Below are positions 11,036 to 22,929 of a stretch of DNA of 64,000 nt, piece after piece (the stretch's first letter is position 1; every line of letters starts with the position of its first letter). The notes beneath the pieces are model-generated. The model was not told where the DNA came from. It saw only the letters and a list, made by a program, of their open reading frames with translations, and ran no database searches. The DNA comes from Calocera cornea HHB12733. Lineage: Eukaryota; Basidiomycota; Dacrymycetes; Dacrymycetales; Dacrymycetaceae. The stretch covers positions 41,561 through 105,560 of the forward strand of contig KV424025.1 of the NCBI GenBank assembly GCA_001632435.1. The letters are read 5' to 3'. The position numbers and the translations under genes were made by a program.

Positions 11036-13863
11036 ACACAGACCGCTGGATCGCCGGGGGCGCGTCGAACGATACCGAAGCCCTTTTCCTTTGCACATTC
11101 CGCGCTGCCCACACGCCGGGCGCGCGCGCCTCGGCTGACCCAGTTCCGCTGACCGGCGTGAGGCGGTGCGCGGAGGGAATGGGGAATCCTGCACTTGTAC
11201 GTCCATTATGGGAATGATCAGCACATTGCGGATCCTCGTACTCCGACTGTCCTCATCAGCGGATGACCGTTGCCATAATTCGACCGTCTCTTGTTTCGGC
11301 CTTGCGCACCTCCCGTCGGCGCTGTCCCGCGACGCTGCCCAGAGCTGGGTCACGAGCTACCGATACAATCGGGCTGTCACCTGATCCATTACGGATGGTA
11401 CGGATGCGCCCAGCTGGGGGTCACGATCAGAGCAACACATGAATCAATCCTCGCAACCCCTGAATTTAGCCTGATTATAACGGCCACCAGTGGTGTACAG
11501 TATGCTCAGGCGATGCGCTGATACATCGTCTCCTTGTCTGTGATCAAGCGATCGCCGTGATATCTGCTGAGACCAACGGATCACGGTCTTGGCATTATTG
11601 TCGTGCTGACCCTCTCTGGGCTATCTTCAGATCTGTCATCTTCTCAATGTCAACCTCCTTCCAGTTCGGCCGGCTCCTATCAATATAAAACCCTTGTGCC
11701 TGTCCCTGCCTGAGGTATCAACGCCCATCAACAACGTCACCATGACCCCCTCAAACAGCCTCTCCGGTCCGTGAAAGGCCCACGTGTCCCCTCCGGCGCG
11801 CCTCAAGTTCTACTGCCCTGAAACAGAAGAGACGTCCGCACAGCCACGTGCTTCCTTTCATGGTGTGCAGACCAGAGGTTTGACGAAGCATAGTCGCTGC
11901 CAGCAAGTTTGCAGCTCTCTGTATTTAAGTTCTTCGCAGCTCTTGGCCTGGCAGGTCTGGGAGTCAGGCCACAACGCCTTAATTCAACTCACTGGAACCA
12001 TTCAGGACATCAAGATGGCGGCCTCTGACGAGGTCGAGCAGTTCCTCGCGGACATCCAGAGGTTCCAATACGTTGCCAGTAAGTCACATTTATCGTTAAT
12101 AGCAGGCCGGGGAATTGACAGCTCAGTCGCGACAACATGTGCTGTGGTCTATGACGCAGCGGTTACCTTCCCCGAGGAGCTCAAATATGTCTGGAGGTCT
12201 GTACTTTACTTCGTACCTAGTGACTGCGGGATGTTCATAAACTATCTCTGTATCGTAGACGCCCGGTAACACTTCCGCGCGTGATGTACGCCTCGATTAG
12301 AGTTCTAAGCTTAGCAATACTTGGGTAACGTTTCCCAATGCGGATCTATCAAAGAGACACTGAATTGGCAATACCATTCTGGCCAGCACCATCTGCTACT
12401 GTGCGTGTTCTTCCACTTCACCGCGGCAAAGCGATTGCCTCTGATTTCTATACTGCAGTAACAACAAGACCGATATCTGATCTGGTAGGCGCATGGTCTG
12501 AGTTCCATATGAAGTGTCTCGATTTGTGTTCTAGGGGTGAGTCGACCAACAAGCTCAGCTTGAAGATGCATCATGGATCGTACCACAGGTGCAAGCTCTT
12601 TACCTCAATACTCTGCCAGTGAGCTCCTTGCTCTTGGGGCCCACTGCCTTGAGTCTGATCAGTCGATGATTTAGTGCCAACATCATCATGGCTTTGCCCG
12701 GGGATGCACTAATGGTCTGGCGAGTCGTGGCATTGTTCCACCCACGGAAAAGAAGTGCGACGCAACGCCTCCCCAGAAAAAGAACGACTTAAGTTCTGAT
12801 CATCAATATAGTGGGCATTGTGATCTGGTGTCTGTGCGGTTGTAAGACTCGTCTTACCACATCCAGAGGTGTCAGCTGACCCGAAGAATGCAGGTCATTG
12901 GCTGGTCAGCAGTCACGAGCATACTCGGCCTCCAGGACCTGAAAGGCTCATCCAGGTGGAGATCATGATTACCGTCTTCTCCTTTGACTTGTCGCACATC
13001 GCACCGGTGGAACAACCCGGGATCAAGGTATCCGGATGTTGGCCAACTTTTTCTCAAGACGAAAACAGCTCTATCTTGTCACTTCTGTGAGTGTAGAGAA
13101 CCCTTCACATATCTGTGCTGAGGTGTCTCTGGAAGGATGTTTCCTTCTGCGTTAGGGTTGCATGGTACGGTCCCTAAGTCTAAGCGATCGTGTGTCTTCT
13201 GATCAAATCAGCGATGTTCTTCGTGCTCACCATATTTAATCCGCATACCATGACCAGTCCAAGGGCGGTGCTCCTCAGCCCCCTCATTCGGATCATCCGA
13301 AGGGAAGTTGCTTGGTACTTCGTGCTTTGTTTCGGTACCTCTCATGGGCGCGGTATGTACTATGAACAGCGCTGATGCTCATGTAGTACCGCAAGCCCTG
13401 TCGCTTGCGATGACGATGATATTCGCCAAACGTGTGCCAGGCATGATACTCGGTATAGTGTATCTCGATTCATCAGTACGACACTATAGGGGTATTGATG
13501 TTGAATGTTGCATAGTGTCCTCTTTGGATGGCAAACCATAGGGGTGAGTGGGAATCTTGAGATGTAGAACCCCTATTTATCTCGACTTCAAAGCCTTGCC
13601 GCCTGTACCTTCATTTGAAAGCAAGCCAATGGGACAACATCTCCACAACAGAGTGGTACCCAGAGACAGGTCCGATGTCTGATATGCTCCAACCCGCGGA
13701 AGCCTCGAGCAGTTGGTCTTCTGTTGCCTCGAGTCGGCCCTCTGTCAGGAGTCGGCGCCGGTGGATGATCAATTCGGAACAGCATGCCGAAGTGGATCCA
13801 TCGATACATCAAGAAGTAAACGAAGTGGTGGCGATTCTCGATGAAGGGGTTAGTGGTGAATAA
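11036..13863 (+). repeat. Tandem duplication unit B (promoter + DUF6533 gene)
   Basis: Shorter partner of unit A. It carries the same upstream landmarks and the full gene, without the internal promoter duplication seen in unit A. The gap between the units is only about 90 bp, as expected for a tandem duplication. Confidence 0.8.
12015..13863 (+). CDS. DUF6533 domain membrane protein (tandem copy B)
   Basis: Paralogue of the gene at 9024. Exon 1 from the ATG at 12015 encodes VEQFLADIQRFQYVAS. After a short intron, exon 2 encodes VATTCAVVYDAAVTFPEEL then KYVWR. Further helices appear around 12950-13080 (VFSFDLSHIAPVEQPGIKVS) and 13200-13350 (FFVLTIFNPHTMTSP, LSPLIRIIRREVAWYF). The tail has QWDNISTTEWYPETG and RSRRRWMINSEQH, ending at a stop at 13863. 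The strongest conservation with copy A is in the signature exon, the FNPHT helix and the tail, suggesting these are the constrained parts. Internal splice sites are not all resolved. Confidence 0.7.
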
Positions 13864-14019
13864 GAGAGCATGGATTAGAAGCAACAGTGCGAGGGTTCTG
13901 CCGCTCTAACTGAATCCTCGATATGTATAATTTGCATCTGCGAACGGAGGCACATTAAGAACGCACGCGTGATCCGGTGTCCATTGCTACGCTGATGTGC
14001 GTTCGTCGTTGAACATCTC

Positions 14020-14210
14020 TAATAACGCTCTTCCGCCTGTATCTCCACCTGAAAACAAATCCATGGGAGGGCAATTTCACAGAAGCCTTATCCAGAGCCA
14101 AGTCTCTTCGTCGATATCCCCAGGTGCCGCAGTATCCGCCACTTGACCTTTGACTCGGACCAAGGAACCATCCGTCAGAAGTCGGCACCTTCAACAGTGC
14201 CACGGGCCGC
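14020..14210 (+). pseudogene. Relic DUF6533 3' tail
   Basis: An isolated piece downstream of copy B encodes FRLYLHLKTNPWEGNFTEAL, the same start-of-tail motif (RLYLHLK...W...N/DFTE) seen in the other copies, and then decays. No upstream exons accompany it. I read it as a remnant of a third tandem unit. Confidence 0.55.
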
Positions 14211-15158
14211 TTGTTGATAGTATCACATGGAGAGAAAACGTATGCAGCGGCCGCCCTGTCTTGTGTGAGTGCCAGACGTTCAAGGTCATATTAGAGGCGC
14301 AACCCTGGACGGAAGGTTATCATAGCCGGCGGGACCGGCATTCCACGCTTCAGGGGCGCCACACATGCAATCCTCAAAACCTTGCAGTCATTTGAGAGGC
14401 GCAGGCCACCCTGGAAGGGGCTTAGGGCTACCCAGCCGGAAACTCTTCGGACCAGGGCGGTGGTCAGCGATGCCCCGCATGTTCACCAGGATACTTCCTT
14501 CACCAGCGATCGGCGAGTAAAGTCTCAATACGGTTGGATTCTGGTATCTGACAGTGTTAACCAGGCAGCAGCAATCCAATGTTGCCAATTCTGTAACCTA
14601 GCGGGTGGTACTCATCATTAAATGATTTCGGGTGTGAGTCGGTCGTCGCGAAAGAGCGATTACACATATGGCTGACTTGCGTCCTTTAAGCTACCTCCTC
14701 TATCCAATGTCCCGGCGGCACGACCAGCCCAGGTTCTTCAAGCGTTGACGAGGCCCCCGTGCCCTGTCGCCGTGATCGCGGGACTTCTAGTTACTCAGCA
14801 TAGAGAACTGCACATCTTGTTGCTGTCCCACCCTGGAAATAACCACAATCTGGAATAATATGACACATAATAAATCTCTCACCCCGTAGACGATACGTCG
14901 GTGGTTTTTCGGACAGGTGGCTCCACATCCGCCTCCTTGCATTCATTTTGCGGGTCGTAGCGTCAAAGCAGCACCGGCGCGTCCCTGACTTTCACCGGCA
15001 AAACTTGTGTTACGTAACCGGCATTGAGCGCCTCCCTTCCATGGAAACCTTCAAGATGAGGGGACAGAGCGGGGGCGAGCGCCAGGCTGTACCGGCCCTT
15101 TCATCCTCTCCAAGACCACCAGGCTGTCTGTCCTCTTGCCGTTGCACGCCTTCCAATC
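14211..15158. other. Intergenic
   Basis: No supported gene on either strand. This holds the 3' flank of the DUF6533 array and the promoter of the secreted protein gene that follows. Confidence 0.4.
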
Positions 15159-16253
15159 ATGCTGGCCGCTAAGCTACTGTCGCTCGTTACATTTCTCACC
15201 TTCGCCCTTCTGGCATATGGTCTCACCAACGGCGAGCGCATCTCGAGGGGTATGACTCCGGCAAAGCCCCGTAGGCTTTTCGAACCGACCAGGGTGCATG
15301 GTCAGTTCTTCACCCCTGCGACGTGCTGTATCTAGTGCTGACATGCTTTATGAAAGTTGCAAGACAATCTGATACGCCTCCGAGCATTGGGTGAGCTCTT
15401 CTTAGACTGCTCTGCCGAAATCATCATTCTAAATGCGATCCATAATCGATAGTGCCAAAATCGCCGTCGTAGCCGCAGGCTCTGCCCCTCTTCCGGAGAA
15501 TGTCTTGGCATATGTCGGACCGGCTGATGATGAAATTGCAGAACAGTTTCCCACGGCAGACACGCCGACGGACCCCACCCAGGCAGCGTTGCTCTCGTAT
15601 AGCGTGAACCAGCCTGTCACCAACATCTTCACCGTGAGTGGTCTGTTTTGGTTGGGTGGTAGGCAGTCAGTAACCTATGACTTCGATAGACCGACACCGA
15701 TCAGACCTACTACCTGTCTGCAATGTCGATGAATTCAAACCTTATACTCAGTGCGTCTAACCGCAAGTAAGCCGTTCTGTTATTGGAGATATCGCATGAC
15801 TTATCCTACTGTCACAGTTTTGCCATCATTGGGTTTTCGGATTTGGCATGTAAGTAGCGTTCCAATGCGGCATGTTGCCGCTTATTGATGCACATTCAGC
15901 TGCTGTTGGCGCGCCGCCGTCAACTGTTCTTGTTGGACAATTCTTCAGTGTCGAGTCAGCAATAGTACGTAGTGCGTTCTCCAGTGACAGCAGTGTGTCT
16001 CAACGGATCGCCCCCACCTACAGTGGACTGTCCTCGTGGCCAGCGGCCAGATTCTTCCCACTTGGGTCAATACGGACGGATCCCGCCCTACCATCAGCAC
16101 CCTACTAGCTGACGACAGTCTATATATAACGGCCAACCCAAGCGGCGCAAGGCTGACTCTTGGTGGGGGAGTAGCGGTGGTAAGTGTTTTGCAACACGGG
16201 GGCCCTCAAAGGCTGATCGCGGCTCGCAGGACATTTATTTTGTCGACTTCTGA
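15159..16253 (+). CDS. Small secreted protein, eight exons
   Basis: Eight exons close perfectly in phase: 15159-15300, 15357-15390, 15453-15633, 15690-15766, 15818-15849, 15900-15964, 16024-16179 and 16230-16253. The product is about 236 residues. It opens with a signal peptide (MLAAKLLSLVTFLTFALLAY). The mature part is rich in beta-forming residues, with motifs AKIAVVAAGSAPL, DQTYYLSAM, FAIIGFSDLA and QILPTWVNTDGSRPT. The ESAIWTV...QILPTWVNTDGS pattern resembles a group of secreted proteins common in Agaricomycetes that have no assigned function. Two exons are only 32 and 34 nt and one is 24 nt. There are no catalytic motifs and few cysteines. Role unknown; secretion is well supported. Confidence 0.8.
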
Positions 16254-16677
16254 GATGACTCGCCATGCATCATCCCATTTAGGACTTCTGTACGCGCATG
16301 GAATTGACAAAAAGACCTGCGCGGCACATTAGCAGCATGTCGCGTCTGCAGTGGACTGTCTGTGACCAGGTTCTGGATTCAAACTCCAGTCACTCCTGCA
16401 ACTTCCTCGTGGCATTTAATCTATAGCATTATACTTTGCACGAGCCCACAGCATAATTTGCCAATGACTCAACCGGTTTCAGCCCTGCTTTACCTCACGA
16501 GGGGACCGAGGAATGAAGGAGAGCGGTGGACGCGGGAAATAGACGCGCGCGTGCACCCTGTGCGGACGCCACATGGCTATCAAGCTTGCCTGACGTCGCG
16601 CCCCGGGGCCGGCTACTTTAGACCGCCGTCTTCGCGAACACTCTTCATTTGCGAACGGCCGCGAACAAATTATCCTC

Positions 16678-19600
16678 ATGCCCGCAAACCCCTCTCCGAG
16701 CCCGCCGGGCACCCCAGACGGCTACATGTCGGACAACAGCCTGCCAGATGAGCATAACGCCAACGGCACACCAAGTCCTGATGCTGCCGAGAACGAGCGG
16801 AGCGGCGCACGGCCAAATGGGACCAAGACAAGGCCCGAGAACGCGCTCTTCAGCTTTCAGGAGGAGCGCACGCTCCAATCGGTATGCCTGCTTTTGAACA
16901 CGTAAATCGCACGTTTATTGAGCGATTCGGGGCAGATTGAGAGCATGAAGCTCGCTCATGGCGGACACGACCCCATCGCCGTGACACCGCACACCACACC
17001 CCGAGCAAGGGCGAACACCGTCCGAGGCGGCGCTCCGCCTGGCTTGGAGCTCACTCCGATGATCACCGAAAAGGTCGAACCGACAACGGAGGAGCATCCA
17101 ATTATGCCCTCTGTGCAGATTGGAAGCTACACCTCCATCGGTGGGATGATGGAGAAAGCTGCCCCCAAGGAGAAGGGCAGTGAAGAAGTTGAGGAGGAAG
17201 AACAAGGTGCGCACCTGTGTAGATTTTCCATTTTGAACTGGCATGCTCATTCTGCACGGTATCAGAAACATTTATCACGCCCGAGCTGCTCTCCCTATAC
17301 GAATCGTTCTCAAGGTGCCTCGACTTGCGTGATAAGTACATGGGCTCCTCGCTCCAGCGACTCGGCGACAACCCGGAGCACTACGACGGCCACTTCACCC
17401 CCCTCCCCTCCGGGCTCTGTGACGTCAACGGCCTGCGGCCGGACGCGAAACTCCCCAGCGACTACCCCTTGCACTCCCCTACCGAACCCGGTCCCGGTCC
17501 ACCCGCAGAGGGGTCGAATCTTCCCCATCCATGGCACCTCTATCCGAAGCCGCCGCCGCCTCACTGGCATTGGCACCCGAAGGAGGGACCGAGCGGCATG
17601 AATGGTGCACCGCCGGAGGAGGAGGAATTCGATTTTGCGAAGTGCGAGATTCCGGAGGAGCATGAGTGGACGTTTGAGATGGATGACAAGGGTGTATATC
17701 AGGTCTATGGGAACGATGGTACGCCTTGTCATCCATCAGTAATTCAAGGTTTCATGCTAATCTCACATGCAGAGAAGCAAAAACCTCTATGTCGGGTGCC
17801 GGATATCCGAGAATACTTCATCGACCTAGACGCCCTGCTCACCGTCATGACCGACGGTCCGGCCAAGAGCTTCGCCTTCCGGCGCTTGCGATATCTGTCA
17901 AGCAAATGGACGATGTACACGCTGCTGAACGAGTACACGGAGACAGCTGATATGAAGGTCAGTAGCTGTGCTCAAAACTTGGGCGAGTGCTCATAAAACG
18001 ATAGAGGGTGCCCCACAGAGACTTCTATAACCTTCGAAAGGTCGACACTCACGTGCACCACTCGAGTAGTATGAACCAGAAGCATCTGCTGCGGTTCATC
18101 AAGTCGAAGATGAAGCGGACGCCGAACGTGCGATTGCGCTTTCTTGTACTTGAATGCTGTCGCTGACTATGCTTGCAGGACGTCGTGATCTTCCGAGACG
18201 GCCGGGAGCTCACCCTGGCGCAGGTGTTCGAATCGCTGAACCTCACCGCGTATGACCTCTCAATCGACACCCTCGACATGCACGCGCATCAGGATACGTT
18301 CCATCGATTCGACAAATTCAACTTGAAGTACAACCCTATCGGAGAGAGCCGGTTGCGTGAAATCTTCATGAAGACGGACAACTACATCAAGGGGCGGTAT
18401 CTCGCTGAGCTGACGAAGGGTATGCCCCTGCCTTTCCCTGTAACACGCGCAAGGCTTATGGGGACGTCCAGAGTTGATGACCGATCTGGAACAGTCTAAG
18501 TATCAGAATTGCGAGTGGCGGATCAGCATCTACGGTCGCTCCCCGGACGAGTGGGACAAGCTTGCCAAGTGGGTGATAAACAACAAGCTATATTCGCACA
18601 ACGTTCGCTGGCTCATCCAAGTGCCGCGCTTGTACGACATATACAAGGGCAGCGGCTTGATGAGCAACTTCCAGCAGATCTTGGAGAGTATGTACTGCAT
18701 TGTCAGGTTGAACACGTCTCTTAATGGAGTGTAGATCTGTTCAGGCCGCTGTATGAGGTCACAAAAAATCCTCGTACACATCCGGAGCTGCACGTCTTTT
18801 TGCAGCGCGTCGTTGGCATTGACAGCGTCGATGATGAGTCAAAGCCGGAGCGGCGCATCTACCGCAAGTACCCGTACCCGAGGGTCTGGGACACAAAGCA
18901 AAATCCGCCTTACAGCTATTGGTATGGAGGTTTGTATGCTGTGTCATATTGGTACTAACGACTAAGCATAGGCTGTACTACATCTACGCGAATCTTTGCG
19001 CTCTCAACCAGTGGCGAAAAGTGAGGGGCTTCAGTACGCGCGCAACCTATTTGATACTGGCGTGAGCTAACATGTGCGCAGACACATTCGTTCTTCGTCC
19101 CCATTGCGGCGAAGCAGGTGACCCGGACCATCTCGCTTCGGCGTTCCTGCTCGCGCATAGCATTTCACATGGTATCCTCCTTCGCAAGGTACCGGTGTTG
19201 CAGTATCTCTTCTATCTGAAGCAAATCGGGCTGGCAATGAGCCCATTAAGCAACAATGCGCTCTTCTTGACATACGAGCGAAACCCGTTCCCGGAATACT
19301 TCAAGACGGGCTTAAATGTCAGCTTGAGCACGGATGACCCGCTGCAGTTCCACTTTACCAAGGAACCGTTGTTGGAAGAGTACAGTGTTGCTGCCCATGT
19401 GCGTCCTGTTCCTCCAATTCTTGACGTCGTCGTAATGGAGTTTGTAGATCTACAAATTCTCGCAAGCCTCCTTAGCCGAGCTCGCACGGAATAGTGTGGT
19501 TCAGTCTGGATTCGAGATGCAGATTAAGCGACACTGGATTGGGCACCAGTGGTACTTGCCTGGAGCTCTGGGTAACGACATCAACAAGACCAATGTTCCC

Positions 19601-19780
19601 AACATCCGGCTGCAGTACAGGCATGACACCCTGATGGAGGAGCTTGGCATGCTTGCTCAGGGGAGGAAGGCACGTGTGGTAGGCAAAGAGCAGGACGGAC
19701 CAATTCACCCCGTGACGGCTGATACTGTGGCTGCCAAGGCTATGTCCATGCCCAGTAGCGGAGCGGGTGGCAGGCGGTGA
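16678..19780 (+). CDS. AMD1: AMP deaminase
   Basis: Converts AMP to IMP and ammonia, a cytosolic step that sets the adenylate pool. Diagnostic blocks appear in order: [10 protein letters not shown] (17310-17345), [25 protein letters not shown] with the first metal-binding His pair (18035-18083), [47 protein letters not shown] with a metal His, [20 protein letters not shown], and [20 protein letters not shown] with the catalytic Asp pair (19320-19380). About ten introns interrupt it. At 19030-19080 the splice GGCTTCA|gtacgc restores RGFNTFVLRPH. The Ser/Pro-rich N-terminus (from the ATG at 16678) is the usual variable regulatory extension. It appears complete. By producing IMP it lowers AMP, which the AMPK complex (beta subunit at 47 kb) senses. 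Confidence 0.95.
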
Positions 19781-20187
19781 AGAGTGTCAGCGAAAGGATG
19801 CGGAGTTGTAGTGGGTGGAATTAGAAACGTCAGGAGTGGACTAATGTAGAGCAACTCATAGTACAACGTACGACTTGAACGAATGCACGACCACTCATCT
19901 TACCCGGCTCATCGTCCAAATGCAGAGAGGAGGGATAGTCCGTGCCTACCGCAACAGTTGCGGTGAAGAACGTGCGCTTGTCACGTCAGTGGCTGACCTT
20001 GTCCTCCACACTGGTGGCCTCTTCAAGCACTTCTCTGCACTTCTCTGCTGAGCTTCTCCACCTAATGGCAGTCCATATTTGCCACGGTTACAAGCTTCAA
20101 CGGAAGGAGTAGGAGATCAAAGCGTGTGGATTAATGAGGCAATACTACAATGAGAAGTAAGAGAACATGCGGAGCATATGTGCCGTA

Positions 20188-21673
20188 TCAATCTTCCAGC
20201 CGCTTCTTGCCCAACACCTTTCTCTTCACACCAGATACAGAGGTCAGCTTGCCGGCTGTCTTCAGCTTCTTCTGCGACTGCTGGACAGAGGCGCCTTTCT
20301 TGCTCGTCTTGTCGATCTTCTCGACCGGCTTGGGAGACGATAGCACGGGTACGGGCTTGCTTGGAACAGCCAATTTCTTGGCATCCTTCGCTTTTGCAAC
20401 TGACTTCGCCTTGACCACACCTGACGAGACGAGGGACAAGGGCTCGAGATCGTCCGCTTCGTCCATCTGCGGTTTCTTGGATTTCGGCTTGGACGCGGCT
20501 GCCTTCTTGTTTTCGGTTCCCTTCTTGCTCTTGGGCGGTGGAGCTGGTGCATCGTCCGGGCTGTCCTCCTCCGCCTCGGCAACCTGCTTGGCCGTTTCCA
20601 CCTCGACATCGTCAAACCCGCCGAACCCTCCGAACTCGTCGTCCTCTGCCTCCGCCTCGACGACCTCCTCAGCCTTCTTCGCAGCCTTCTTTGGCTTGTC
20701 CTCGCCGCCAGCCGCACCATCGACCTCATCCGCCTTCCGCTTCTTCCCCTTCCCCTTCGGTTTCTCGCTCGCCTTCTTCTCCAGGCCCTCCTTCCGCGCC
20801 GCATCCAAACTGGGTACAATAAACCGTTCCTCGAGCTCGCAGGTCCACACAGGCAGTGTGGTACTCTTGCCAGTCTTGACACCCAGGCTGAGCACATTGT
20901 CCCATCCGCCTTCGACGTTCTTCACTATCGAGGGAAGAGCGCTCGTAAGATTCGCGACGATCTCATCGGGGCTATGCGATAATGTGGCGATTTTGATCGA
21001 TACACAGGTACCGGCGTTTTGGTGCATGTAGGTAGACGACACTGCGCGGGCGAGCTCTTTCTTCAGATCTTTCGCAGTCAGATCGACGGGTACAGGTTGC
21101 CTAATTCAATGATTAGTACTTCATCTAATGATTATTAGATGACGGACGCACTTCTTGGCATCGAAGAACATCTTTCCGAGCAACCCAGGAAGTAATGGCA
21201 CAATCCGCTGATCAGCCAAGAACATGCCATGGTCCTTCAACAGCTGTCTCCGTGCTTCGAACGGTTTGTGCTTTCCCTTCAACTTCGTGACACCAACGAC
21301 TCGGGAGATGAAATTGATCTTCTGCTCGTCAAGGAGATCCTTGTATTCTCGCTGTGGATCCTTGGTTAACAAGCAGATCGACGTTTCGCGTGGATCAAGA
21401 ACGGGATGGACCAGTGGTCTATACAATATGAATTTCAGCCGGCAGCACGGTTAGATAGATGAGTAGTGCGTACATCTTGATCGGCTTGACTTTGTGGGAT
21501 CGCGGTATCCTCTTCGTCCCGACAACCAGCCAGACATTGTCTTCCTTGGACGGCAACAGGTCCTGCTCTTCCTGCTCTGCCCGAAGTTTATTGGTATGGG
21601 CAAGAAGAGCCTTTACAGCCGATAAGGCTTGCTTTTGAGAGACGTGATCGTCGATGAGAGTTTGTGCAACCAT
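20188..21673 (-). CDS. Ribosomal L1 domain protein (RSL1D1/Cic1/Utp30 family)
   Basis: A nucleolar ribosome-assembly protein with an L1 fold. The start at 21673 gives MVAQTLIDDHVSQKQALSAV. The L1 domain follows over two introns: VWLVVGTKRIPRSHKVKPIK, HPVLDPRETSICLLTKDPQR, YKDLLDEQKINFISRVVGV, MFLADQRIVPLLPGLLGKMF and a last segment with SIKIATLSHSPDEIVANLTS. The C-terminal half is a long Lys/Ala/Glu-rich low-complexity tail with repeated nuclear-localisation-like KKRK clusters and an acidic FGGFGGFDDVEVE stretch. Yeast relatives Cic1/Nsa3 and Utp30 act in pre-60S and pre-40S maturation, and the sequence does not let me choose between them. It is tail-to-tail with AMP deaminase. Confidence 0.88.
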
Positions 21674-22929
21674 GACTGTGGAGATGAGGAGGAAGGGAGA
21701 GTCGACCGCTCTGATTTCTGGTGAGGGTCCTGCGATTTTTTGACAGCCGGACGGGAACAAACGTACCAAATTTATCCGGGCGCTTCCTGGTCCCTTACTA
21801 CCGCCGGTCGACGGTCACTCATCCGCAGATGCGTCTCCGGCTGACTTGCACTAGCATTCCACATACAGATGACTCTGGGGTACCGCCGTCTATAATATGA
21901 TCTCTATCTGAGACTATCACAAAGAGCAGCTGCTCTTTACAATTTCTGGCCTGGGATCAGCTTCTTCAAAAGCCCCCTGGGCCCTCGTTTCCGTTGCAGG
22001 GATCAATAACGGCAGGCTGGCTGTCGTGCGACTAAATGGTCTCGCCTTCAATTGGTGGTTTATATCTGATGATTGGAGCCTTGCTGTCTTTTCTTCGTAC
22101 CTCTATACCTCCGAAGCGAGGGAAGACTCGCGATCCATCCCGGCCAAGGCTATTAGTTGAGGCAGCAACGAGCGCTTGGACGCTCCTCACTCGAGCTTAT
22201 CCGATTGCGACTGTTCCACGCTCTCAGTAAGCGTTAATCTCATGCCTGGATCCGGCGGTAGCTGTCACGTTGAGACTCATCTATCCCGTTTCTAGGACCT
22301 CTACGCGACACGGCCAGGCAACTCCGCTCCGTAGGCCTTGCTTCCCTGATGCGGCATCAGAAGTATTCCATTGACGTGTCATTAAACCAGATCCTGGATC
22401 ACCCGAACATGCTGTCCCGCGGCGTTGCTGTCCGGACAACCCTCGTTTATGGGCGTGGCTCACTGGATCCCTGTGCGATATATGACACGTTATTAACATC
22501 GCATGCTTCTGGCTCGGCTTCTGGCTCGATAAAGCAGCCCCTTGCAATGGTATCTTCGGAGAGGTCTTGCGGCAACCTGCACCTTCTATAACCGCAACAT
22601 ACTGGCTGAACAGTACGCATGCGCGCCTGGTTACGATTTGAGTCTCTGATTCAAACCTCCACCACCCGCGGTGGGACATACCTTCAACTGTGCTGGCCCC
22701 TGTCGATGAGCATGCGTAATAATCTCAGGTGCATGACTTCTGTATGCTCGCTGATACAGAATCCACGTCGCACGCGGCAACGCACCTAACGGATCATAGT
22801 TATAAAGATTCTGCTGGCTATATGTGTGCCCCTTCCCAGTCACTGCGTCTCTTTAAAGGGGAGTAGTCTCTGGCCGACTCCGTTGTCTGCCTCGCCTTAC
22901 CACCTGTGGACAACAGCAGACATCCCAAC
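21674..22929. other. Intergenic with promoters
   Basis: Separates two divergent genes: the L1-domain gene (minus) and a DUF6533 gene (plus). No coding content is recognised. A TATA element lies near the right end. Confidence 0.4.
22801..22806 (+). promoter_or_regulatory. TATA box
   Basis: TATAAA, 124 nt before the ATG at 22930. This is a plausible distance for a core promoter with a short leader. Confidence 0.45.
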
